DNA from: Bacteroidales bacterium
GTDB taxonomy: Bacteria > Bacteroidota > Bacteroidia > Bacteroidales > DTGW01
Assembly: GCA_026416115.1 (NCBI GenBank)
Contig: JAOAFU010000034.1
Span: 1 to 49,018, forward strand
Direction: 5' to 3'
DNA: 49,018 bases
Of this stretch, positions 40,757 through 49,018 are shown piece after piece (the first letter of the stretch is position 1; each line of letters opens with the position of its first letter). Under the pieces are notes generated by a model, which was given only the letters and a program-made list of their open reading frames with translations, was not told where the DNA came from and ran no database searches. The position numbers and the translations under genes were made by a program.

Positions 40757-40769
40757 AATCTTTCGAAAA

Positions 40770-42800
40770 TTAGTTATTACTTATAGTAAACAATACTTGA
40801 TTTGCTTTAACATTTTCGCCTACTTTCACATGTATGCCATCTACAATTCCTTCGTCGTAGGCGGTAAGTTTATTTTCGGTTTTCATCGATTCGAGTACAG
40901 CCAGGATATCTCCCTGCTTTACTTTCTGGCCTTCTGAAACCAAAATTTCTACAACTTTACCCGGTATGGGCGCTGAAATATTTCTCGAATTATCAGTTGT
41001 AATTACAGGTTTTTCTAGAAATCGTTCATCGGTAGTTAAAAATCGGTTTAAAATTATAGCTTGTCCTTTTCTGCCTTTACTTTCAAGATATAGAGTACCA
41101 GATGGGCCGAATGCATAAAAAACCCGATAGACAAGAGCCTCATCTGACGAGGATTTAGCGTTTACTCGAATATCAAAAGAGTTGGGGATGGAGTGGGTTG
41201 GTTCGAAGTTTATGCTAAAAATTTGATTACCGATATTTACACTCAGATTATTTGAATTTGAAAAGTAATGATAATATATGTGAATTTCTTTGTCGGCTAT
41301 TTTCATGGATAGCGGGTAAATCATACGCCATCTTCCATATATTTGGGCAAAAGGTGATGAAAGTGTTTTGATTCGATGCTCGAAGTGTACAAAGGCAGAG
41401 GTTGCTAATAAAACCATCTCCGTACTATTTAAGGAAAAGTCGTGATCTATAGAGTCAATCAGTTGAGGTAAAAATTGCTGCAAACAGGTGGTGTGAATTT
41501 GATTTTTTTTGAAAAAATCTGAATTGATGCAGGCACGTAATAGTGGTAAATTGGTTTTAGCACCTAAAATAACTGTTTGGTTTAATGTTTCAATCATTTG
41601 CTCAATGGCCTGATTTCGGTCTGAAGCCTTAACAATAACTTTTGCTAAGAGCGAATCGAAATCAGTGTTAATTTCCTGACTATCTTGCAGATCGGCTTCA
41701 ATTCTGACAAACGGAATCTCCGGAAGTCGCACCAGTTGAATCGTCCCCCCGGTAGGTAGAAATTGATTAGCTGGATCTTCAGCACAAATACGGCACTCTA
41801 TCGCATGTCCCTTGGGAGTGATAACCGATTGTTCCCAAGGCAGTATTTCTCCCTGCGCCGAGCGGATTTGCCACTCAACAATATCGATACCCGTAATGCT
41901 TTCGGTTACTGGATGTTCGACCTGTATACGGGTATTTACTTCGAGGAAAAAATATTCGCCTGTGGGCAAAACAATGAATTCGACAGTTCCAACATTATCG
42001 TAACCCGTTGTTTCAATAAGTCGAACGGCATCGTTAAACATTTTTTCTCTGATATGGGAATCGACCGATACACAGGGAGCTTCTTCTATAATTTTCTGAT
42101 ACCTTCGTTGAATGCTACATTCCCTGTCGAATAAGTGAACTGCGTGGCCATGTTTATCGGCAAGTATTTGCACCTCAACATGCCTCACATTTTCGAAGTA
42201 AGGAACAACAAACAAGCGAGCATTACCAAAATAGGTTTGTGCTTCGAAAGCTGCCGAGAAAAGCTGCTGCTCAAGTTCTTCGCTTTTTCGTACGATTTTC
42301 ATTCCTCTTCCACCGCCTCCACTAGCTGCTTTAATAAGAAGAGGGAAGTTTAGCTTACGAGCTTCGTTCTTAAGTGCATCAGGCTCGCCCTGTAACATGG
42401 GAATGGTGGGAATACCCAATTCGGAGGCAAATTTTGTAGCTTCTACTTTGTTCGAAAGTTTCTCCATAGCCGTAGGCGAGGGGCCAATCCAAATTAACCC
42501 CCTCTCAATACAGCGTTGAGCAAAGAGGGGATTTTCGGATAAAAAACCATATCCAGGATGTATAGCATCGCAATCCCTTGATAGGGCTACTGTAATAATT
42601 TTGTCAATATTCAGAAAAGTCTCTTCTAACGAATTTCCTTCCAACAAAACAGCCTCGTCGGCATCGGTAATGTACTGCATTTCTCTGTCGGTCGGCACAT
42701 ATACAGTTACAGACTGTAAACCCATACGGCGTACAGTACGGATAATCCTTCTGGCTATTTCTCCCCGATTGGCAATTAAAACCTTTCGTATCAGTTGCAT
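40770..42800 (-). CDS. acetyl/propionyl/3-methylcrotonyl-CoA carboxylase alpha subunit (biotin carboxylase + biotinyl domain)
   Basis: 676 aa; KVLIANRGEIARRIIRT, HPGYGFLSENPLFA, AASGGGGRGMKIV, FFLEVNTRIQVEHPVTESITGID; C-terminal biotinylation ESMKTENKLTAYDEG. Confidence 0.93.
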   Translation of the reverse strand: MQLIRKVLIANRGEIARRIIRTVRRMGLQSVTVYVPTDREMQYITDADEAVLLEGNSLEETFLNIDKIITVALSRDCDAIHPGYGFLSENPLFAQRCIERGLIWIGPSPTAMEKLSNKVEATKFASELGIPTIPMLQGEPDALKNEARKLNFPLLIKAASGGGGRGMKIVRKSEELEQQLFSAAFEAQTYFGNARLFVVPYFENVRHVEVQILADKHGHAVHLFDRECSIQRRYQKIIEEAPCVSVDSHIREKMFNDAVRLIETTGYDNVGTVEFIVLPTGEYFFLEVNTRIQVEHPVTESITGIDIVEWQIRSAQGEILPWEQSVITPKGHAIECRICAEDPANQFLPTGGTIQLVRLPEIPFVRIEADLQDSQEINTDFDSLLAKVIVKASDRNQAIEQMIETLNQTVILGAKTNLPLLRACINSDFFKKNQIHTTCLQQFLPQLIDSIDHDFSLNSTEMVLLATSAFVHFEHRIKTLSSPFAQIYGRWRMIYPLSMKIADKEIHIYYHYFSNSNNLSVNIGNQIFSINFEPTHSIPNSFDIRVNAKSSSDEALVYRVFYAFGPSGTLYLESKGRKGQAIILNRFLTTDERFLEKPVITTDNSRNISAPIPGKVVEILVSEGQKVKQGDILAVLESMKTENKLTAYDEGIVDGIHVKVGENVKANQVLFTISNN

Positions 42801-43064
42801 AATTAAAATTGTAACTACTGTATAACATACTTTTTGGGGTTTTGTTGCATCAGGCTTATAAAACTGTGAATTATCAAAACCTCCACAGGCTAAATGGGGT
42901 TAATTTGTTCTCTGTAATGTATGTGTTAATAATTTTTTTGTGCAGAATTTATCGTCGAAGTGATGCAACATTCAAAAATATGCGGTCGATTGATAATACT
43001 TTGATGTAACAATTGATATACTTACTGTATCAATATTTATACCTATCGATATGCGAAACCTACT

Positions 43065-43072
43065 TAACTTTG
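43065..43072 (+). promoter_or_regulatory. candidate -7 element TAACTTTG upstream of the GH95 gene
   Basis: Matches TAnnTTTG; about 55 bp upstream of the chosen ATG (43127). It lies inside the ORF-track N-terminal extension, supporting the later start. Confidence 0.35.
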
Positions 43073-43126
43073 GTGTTAAGGAATGTAAGCAGGCAATCAT
43101 TTTTATTAGCTGAAAAATTTATTACT

Positions 43127-45535
43127 ATGATGAATGGTAGAAGAACAAACTTACTTGTAGGATTTGGGCTGGTAGTTATTATATCTACTCATGCACAATC
43201 GTCGGAAGTACTATGGTATAAGCAACCAGCTACTTATTTTGAAGAAACTTTAGTTTTGGGAAATGGAAAAATAGGTGCAACAATTTTTGGAGGGACACGT
43301 CAGGAAAAAATTTATCTAAATGATATTACTCTTTGGTCGGGCGAACCCGTTAATCCTGCCATGAAACCCGATGCATATAAGTGGGTGCCTGCTATACGTA
43401 AGGCTTTGTTTGAAGAAAACTATCGCTTGGCCGATTCGTTAAATCGATATTTGCAAGGCAAGTATTCTGAGTCTTATGCTCCGTTGGGAACTTTGTATAT
43501 CGATTTTAATGATCAGGAAAATGTTTCGCAATACGTACGTCGTTTAACTCTCGATAGTGCGATAGCCAGTGTGTCGTACAGTACATCTAAAAATCGAATA
43601 GTACGCGAATATTTTACTTCTGCACCCGATAAGGTCTTGGTCATTCGTCTTGCAGGTACGAAAAAGCGTTCGCTCAACTGTACTTTACATTTCAAGAGTT
43701 TGCTTAAATACAACACAAGGGCGGAAGGGTCGGTGTTAGCTATAAAAGGTTATGCACCTGTTCATGCTGCTCCAAGCTATCTGGGAGATGTGCCCAATGC
43801 CATAATTTTTGACCCTGCAAAGGGAACACGTTTCACTACCCTCATTAGTGTAGCTCAAACCGATGGCAAAGTATCGGTCAATGATACATCGGTTCTTATC
43901 ATCGGTGCCTCCGAGGCGATAGTGCTTGTTGCTATTGAGACAAGCTTCAATGGGTTCGACAAAGATCCTGTCGCGGCAGGCAAGAATGCCGATAGTCTTG
44001 CAAATATATATTTGCTATCGGCTAAAAAATCAACATATAATACTTTAGTGAATAGACATATTGCCGACTACCAAAGCTTTTATCGGCGTGTAAAGCTTAC
44101 CCTTGGAGATACAAAAGCTCCCAATATGCCTACCGACGAGCGCTTGAAACGTTACGCATCGGGGCAAGAGGACAAAAACCTTGAAGTATTGTATTTTAAT
44201 TTTGGCCGTTATTTACTCATTAGCAGTTCACGCACCGAAGGCGTTCCTGCAAATTTGCAGGGGTTATGGAATCATTATATGCGTCCACCCTGGAGTAGTA
44301 ATTATACGTTAAACATTAATGCCGAAGAAAATTACTGGCCTGCAGAGATTGCAAATCTTTCGGAGATGCACTGGCCGTTATTAAGTTTTATAGCCAACCT
44401 CGCCAAAACAGGCGAAGTTACAGCTCGTACTTTTTACGGTGTTCAACGTGGATGGACAGCCTGTCATAATTCCGATATTTGGGCTATGAGCAATGCTGTT
44501 GGCGACTTTGGTAAAGGCGACCCCGTTTGGGCCAATTGGAATATGGCAGGTGCGTGGTTGAGCACTCACCTATGGGAGCATTATTTATTTTCGCAGGATA
44601 TGGTATATTTAAAAAATTATGCTTACCCCTTGATGAAAGGAGCCGCTGAGTTCTGCCTATACTGGTTAGTTGAAGATAGAAATGGGTATTTAGTAACAGC
44701 ACCTTGCACTTCGCCCGAGAATCGTTACATCACTCAGGATGGTTATCATGGAGCAACTTTTTATGGGGGTAGTGCCGATCTTGGAATGATCCGCGAGTGC
44801 TTTCTAAATTTTATCGAAGCATCAAAACTTTTAAACTGCGATGCTTCCTTACGCGACAGTATTCAGGCAGCATATCATCGTCTTTATCCATATCAGATTG
44901 GAAAGAAGGGTAATTTGCAGGAATGGTATTACGACTGGGAAGATGAAGATCCTCGACATCGTCACCAGTCGCATCTTTTTGGATTATATCCTGGGCATCA
45001 TATTAATCCCCAAAATACTCCGCAACTAGCAGAAGCATGCAAACGAACCCTCGAAATTAAAGGCGACGAGACTACCGGATGGTCGAAAGGTTGGCGAATT
45101 AATCTTTGGGCTCGTTTGAGGGATGGAAATCGTGCTTACAAAATGTATCGCGAACTTCTAAAGTATGTCGAACCCGACGAAGCTCGAAAACCTGGTTCAT
45201 GGGAAGGAGGAACCTATCCAAATCTGCTCGATGCTCATCCTCCTTTCCAAATCGATGGCAATTTTGGGGGTACAGCTGCGGTTATTGAAATGCTTATACA
45301 ATCAACTCCAAATCGTATATACCTTTTACCCGCTTTGCCCGATGTATGGTCCGATGGAAATATTTCGGGAGTTAAAGCGCGTGGTGGATTTGAATTAAGC
45401 ATTCAATGGAAAAACAAATCACCCGAGGTAATAACTATTTCATCTAAAACTGGAGGAAATACCATACTCGTATTTGGTGCGAAAGAATTAGAAATAAACC
45501 TTAAAGCTGGTGAAAAGAAAGTTATTCGCTGGTAA
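43127..45535 (+). CDS. glycoside hydrolase family 95 (alpha-L-fucosidase-like)
   Basis: About 802 aa from MMNGRRTNLLVGFGLVVIISTHAQ (signal peptide); WYKQPATYFEETLVLGNGKIGATIFGG; NINAEENYWPAE; TAPCTSPENRY; FQIDGNFGGTAAV. Confidence 0.94.
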   Translation: MMNGRRTNLLVGFGLVVIISTHAQSSEVLWYKQPATYFEETLVLGNGKIGATIFGGTRQEKIYLNDITLWSGEPVNPAMKPDAYKWVPAIRKALFEENYRLADSLNRYLQGKYSESYAPLGTLYIDFNDQENVSQYVRRLTLDSAIASVSYSTSKNRIVREYFTSAPDKVLVIRLAGTKKRSLNCTLHFKSLLKYNTRAEGSVLAIKGYAPVHAAPSYLGDVPNAIIFDPAKGTRFTTLISVAQTDGKVSVNDTSVLIIGASEAIVLVAIETSFNGFDKDPVAAGKNADSLANIYLLSAKKSTYNTLVNRHIADYQSFYRRVKLTLGDTKAPNMPTDERLKRYASGQEDKNLEVLYFNFGRYLLISSSRTEGVPANLQGLWNHYMRPPWSSNYTLNINAEENYWPAEIANLSEMHWPLLSFIANLAKTGEVTARTFYGVQRGWTACHNSDIWAMSNAVGDFGKGDPVWANWNMAGAWLSTHLWEHYLFSQDMVYLKNYAYPLMKGAAEFCLYWLVEDRNGYLVTAPCTSPENRYITQDGYHGATFYGGSADLGMIRECFLNFIEASKLLNCDASLRDSIQAAYHRLYPYQIGKKGNLQEWYYDWEDEDPRHRHQSHLFGLYPGHHINPQNTPQLAEACKRTLEIKGDETTGWSKGWRINLWARLRDGNRAYKMYRELLKYVEPDEARKPGSWEGGTYPNLLDAHPPFQIDGNFGGTAAVIEMLIQSTPNRIYLLPALPDVWSDGNISGVKARGGFELSIQWKNKSPEVITISSKTGGNTILVFGAKELEINLKAGEKKVIRW

Positions 45536-45563
45536 ATGATTGGATTTTTAGAATTATAAAAAC

Positions 45564-46034
45564 TCAATTTCTTAAGGTAGCTGTTATTCGAAGAGGATTT
45601 ATCAACAATTCGAGAGCATCTATGATACTATAGCACACAATGTCGGCCTTACTGAGTGTCTTAGCCGATGCTCCTTCTTTTTGAATAACGGCTATGCTCA
45701 GAGCTGCTTTCTTTAGCATAAACATATCATTCAGCCCATTCCCAATGGCAATGACCTTTTTTCTTCCAAGTCTCGAAATATAGCGCGACTTTTGCTTTCG
45801 CTGATCAGTATTACTAAGGATAGTAATTATACATCTAATATCTTCAAGATTTTTTACAGCCTTGCCAAACGTGTCGGCCGTAACAACATGTATTTGAATA
45901 ATCTCAGAAATTTTAACCAATAGTTCAGCGACCCCGGATATAAGTTCACCATCGATAGCCAGTGTACCATTATAATCGAGCACCAAATGTTGTGCCTTTA
46001 TTTTTTTATGTCCTGGTATATCAAGTTGAATCAT
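45564..46034 (-). CDS. HAD-family hydrolase, soluble P-type-ATPase-like
   Basis: 156 aa; HLVLDYNGTLAIDGELI motif I; HVVTADTFGKA; IAIGNGLNDMFMLKKAALSIAV motif IV. Confidence 0.85.
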   Translation of the reverse strand: MIQLDIPGHKKIKAQHLVLDYNGTLAIDGELISGVAELLVKISEIIQIHVVTADTFGKAVKNLEDIRCIITILSNTDQRKQKSRYISRLGRKKVIAIGNGLNDMFMLKKAALSIAVIQKEGASAKTLSKADIVCYSIIDALELLINPLRITATLRN

Positions 46035-46045
46035 ATGGATATTAT

Positions 46046-46471
46046 CTATTTACGAACAATAAGTACATTACATTTAGCTTTTTCGCTCACTTTGTCGGTT
46101 ACATGACCCAGATCGTTCCCCCATAGTCCCGAATGGCCACCAGATCCTATAACAATGAGATCGAAGCTGTTTTTTTCGGCAAATTCGACTATTATTTTTG
46201 CAGGATTGCCTTGCAGATGAACATATTCAATGGGATAACCAACTTGTCCTGAGATTTCTTTTATTTCTTTTTTAAGTTTAGCCGAAAAGGAATCGATCGC
46301 CTTATTCTCCTCGTCGATCTCGGCTACTGTTTCGTGATAATAGGGTCGAAAGCCACCCACCCAGATGGCGGTAAGTTTGGCTTTCAATGCTTTTGCAAGA
46401 ACTATAGAATTATTCAATGCTTTTTGTGATCCCTCGGATCCATCAAAAGCAGTCAAGATGTTCTTGTACAT
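46046..46471 (-). CDS. universal stress protein (UspA domain)
   Basis: 141 aa; NILTAFDGSEGSQKALNNSI; DLIVIGSGGHSGLWGNDLGHVTDKVSEKAKCNVLIVRK. Confidence 0.95.
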   Translation of the reverse strand: MYKNILTAFDGSEGSQKALNNSIVLAKALKAKLTAIWVGGFRPYYHETVAEIDEENKAIDSFSAKLKKEIKEISGQVGYPIEYVHLQGNPAKIIVEFAEKNSFDLIVIGSGGHSGLWGNDLGHVTDKVSEKAKCNVLIVRK

Positions 46472-46473
46472 AA

Positions 46474-47670
46474 TTATTTCCTCCTCTTATTTTTGCTGTT
46501 ATGACTCTCGGTTATCTTTCTAAGTCTACCCCATGCTATCATGGCATTAGCCTCGGGCTGGAAAAATTTTTGTGCAATTAGGGTTGGAACTATAGCGCTT
46601 AAGATTACAACTGTTACCAGGATAGTATATTGTTTTTGGTCGATAATATGATTATTTAAACCGAACAGGGCGGAAATGGTGCCAAATGTTAGCCCAGTAG
46701 CCATAAGCAATGTGGTATAATTGGCCTCTTTTTTACGCATTTGAAAGATACGTGCTAAAGGATATACACCTATTATTTTGGTTGTTATTTTTAATACTAA
46801 CAATAAGACAATTATTCCCAGAGAAGTCCAAATTACCGGAAGAGACACATAAAGGCCGGCCTTCATAAAATAGAATGGGGTGAATATGGTAAATGCAATG
46901 GTACGCATCCGGTTTACCAGCGTTTTGTCGCGAACAAAAACGCCAGCAACTACCAGTCCCATGAGGTAAGCAGGTAATACGGCTTCGCTTTTTGCGGTTG
47001 TTGCTAAGCCACCAAGAAAAAATAGAACCAGCAAAATAAATTTAACTTCGGGTTGACTTACTTTATCAGTTCCTAAACGACCAATCAGGTAGCGGGTCCA
47101 GCGTGGCATCAACCATAGCAGTATGCACATTACTCCAACAAATAAAACCATCCATATATTAAAATTGGCAAACAATACTCCCAGTGCCAGAACTGTTCCA
47201 AAGTCTGTAATAAAACAGGCCGCCAATATCATTTTTCCCATCGAGGTGTCGCTGAGCTTTTTCTCAATCATTACGGCATATACCACCGCTACCGAAGTGG
47301 TAGAGAGCGAAATGCCAGCAATTTGAGCCTGATGTAGCCCCCATCCTAACAGGTATTGAGCAATCATCCAAACGCTAACAAAAGGGATTGCAAAAGAGAG
47401 AAATCCAATGATAAGACTTGTTTTGAGGTTTGCCTTAAGCGATGCCGGATCAATTTCGGCACCTGCCAAAAAGGTAAGTACCCCACTGCCCAGCATGGCT
47501 AAAAAATCTACCCATTGGGTTGTATGATGAATACCAAAAAAATTGCCTGCAAGTACACCTACCAAAATTTCGACCAGGGCAACCGACACACCTATCCGAA
47601 TGGAAATAAGGCTCGCCACAAAAGCCATCCCCATCCATATCGCTGCTACCAACCAAACATTATCCAACAT
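46474..47670 (-). CDS. cation:proton antiporter (Kef/CPA2 membrane domain, no RCK domain)
   Basis: 398 aa multi-TM; GSGVLTFLAGAEIDPASLKANLKTSLIIGF; AGISLSTTSVAVVYAVMIEKKLSDTSMGKMILAACFITDFGTVLALG. Confidence 0.93.
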   Translation of the reverse strand: MLDNVWLVAAIWMGMAFVASLISIRIGVSVALVEILVGVLAGNFFGIHHTTQWVDFLAMLGSGVLTFLAGAEIDPASLKANLKTSLIIGFLSFAIPFVSVWMIAQYLLGWGLHQAQIAGISLSTTSVAVVYAVMIEKKLSDTSMGKMILAACFITDFGTVLALGVLFANFNIWMVLFVGVMCILLWLMPRWTRYLIGRLGTDKVSQPEVKFILLVLFFLGGLATTAKSEAVLPAYLMGLVVAGVFVRDKTLVNRMRTIAFTIFTPFYFMKAGLYVSLPVIWTSLGIIVLLLVLKITTKIIGVYPLARIFQMRKKEANYTTLLMATGLTFGTISALFGLNNHIIDQKQYTILVTVVILSAIVPTLIAQKFFQPEANAMIAWGRLRKITESHNSKNKRRK

Positions 47671-49018
47671 ATACCTGAGATTTTATTTTTTGTAATTTTT
47701 CCAAATACTCCTTTAATCTATTGTAGTCGCTTTGGGTTTGTTGAAGAATATTTTCTACTGTTCTGATTTCATCACTTATGAATATTAAAGCTTGATGATG
47801 CAGCTTATCGATAGTTCTAAATATTTTCTCTGTTAAGTCAGAGATGTATCGATGCAGATTTTTTTCTACTTCAATTGTTATTTGTTTTTTAAAATAGCCT
47901 TGAAAAATCTTTCTGAACCATTTCATAGGAAGAAAAAATAAAAGCAAATCTAAATGAGTGTCGAATGCCCTATAAATTGCAATATCGGGTTTGTCGATAC
48001 CCGCAAAATCGATCTGCCAATAGGCTTTGGGCAGATGTACTCCGAGCTCATAACTTAGTTTTTCATCTAATAATTGCCTGAATCTTAATGCTGAGTATTC
48101 GTAATAATTGGCCGATTCTCTGACAATTTGGTTTATCGTATCAAAGTTTTTCTCATCGATACTTGTAATTTCTTTTTCTAATTTTTCCCTAAGCCATTGC
48201 TCATACTGTCGTGAAACCTAGTATAGGTTGCCTTTCCAAGTAGGGTATTCTTCGTTAAATTGTTGGATGATCTTTTCAACAAGATGTTTATGATAGGGTA
48301 AAACAATTTTTTCGAGCTTTTCTCTTACCTTTTCTTTAAATGATGCCCCCGACCAAATCATCTCCCTTTCGTGATGTTGCCGATTATTTCGAATCTCGTT
48401 CAACAAGTCGACTACGGATTCTTTGGCAGTTTCTTTTTTAATGGCTCCTTGAAGTGCCAGTTCGGTATACATAAGCGTATTGTCGAGAAATTTATTGAGT
48501 TTATAATTGGTTATTTCTCTTAGCTTAATATCGGCTTGCGTATGAATGGGCATTATTATTTGTTCCAGTATATTTTGGCGATACATATGAGTATTTTTAA
48601 TAATCGAATATTCATAGACCGGATAATGGCTTCCGGTAGTTTTAGTTAGTTCGCGGACAAGATAAGATTTAATTTCGTCGAGTTGGTTCTGAGTAAAAAG
48701 ATCAGTTTTAGTGAGAACAATGGCAACTTCGCGACAATATTGGCTAACCCCTTTTATTAGGTTGATATCCTCTTCGGCTATAGGTCGTTCGGCACCAATG
48801 GTTATAAGGGCAACGCCTGTAAATGGTAGCCACTCAAGGGTAGCCATGCTATTATGCTTGTATAAGCTACCTAACCCAGGGGTGTCGATTAGGCTAACAT
48901 TTTTAAATGATTCAAAGAGCGGATGTTCTACAATAACTTGTTCAACCTTCTTAACGTTTTCGGGATTTAATTTTTCTGTAGCGTACTGTACAAGTTCAGA
49001 AATATTGGAAACAATTTC
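47660..49018 (-). pseudogene. dynamin-like GTPase reading frame, partial at right edge, interrupted by a single in-frame TAG at 48218-48220
   Basis: G3 motif NVSLIDTPGLGSLYKHNSMATLEW, G4 motif VLTKTDLF. After the TAG the same frame stays open for 185 codons (VSRQYEQWLREKLEKEITSIDEKNFDTINQIVRESANYYEYSALRFRQLLDEKLSYELGVHLPKAYWQIDFAGIDKPDIAIYRAFDTHLDLLLFFLPMKWFRKIFQGY...) to a TAA/TGA-type end at 47660. ORF-track entries 48218-48847 and 47660-47947 are its two parts. Confidence 0.8.

Noticed and set aside
43013-43126. 38-aa N-terminal extension of the GH95 ORF
   Set aside because: A proper signal peptide starts at the ATG at 43127, and a promoter-like TAACTTTG lies within the extension.
48218-48220. 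Genome-wide amber (TAG) reassignment as explanation for the interrupted GTPase
   Set aside because: TAG terminates at least two other well-formed genes here (16969-17547 and 28966-33687), and no other gene in the window contains an internal in-frame TAG.

Overview
The window reads as a chromosomal segment of a Bacteroidota (Bacteroidetes) bacterium. Support comes from TAnnTTTG-type promoter candidates, a type IX secretion C-terminal domain, a GYDIA-type GHMP kinase, and dnaE-trx and leuS-gpsA-pgi gene orders. Most of it is housekeeping: pgi, gpsA, leuS, trxA, dnaE, lspA, a DksA/TraR-type regulator, ileS, lipA and an FNR-type reductase. Accessory content includes a heavy-metal RND efflux set with a transporter fused to a TolC-like domain. 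It also includes four unlinked glycan-active enzymes (GH97, GH127, a 1573-aa GH87-like modular T9SS protein, GH95) with no SusC/SusD. A tight six-gene minus-strand operon joins a biotin-dependent carboxylase alpha subunit and an acyl-CoA dehydrogenase to HMG-CoA reductase, a GYDIA GHMP kinase, diphosphomevalonate decarboxylase and mevalonate kinase. The right edge carries an apparent operon of a dynamin-like GTPase, a Kef-type antiporter, a universal stress protein and a P-type-ATPase-like HAD protein. The GTPase reading frame is broken by exactly one in-frame TAG, with 185 open codons after it. The strongest leads are this amber-interrupted dynamin and its operon, the possible leucine/isovalerate-to-mevalonate operon, and the RND-TolC fusion with an internal signal-peptide-like segment. 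No tRNA, rRNA, CRISPR array or intact insertion sequence was seen.
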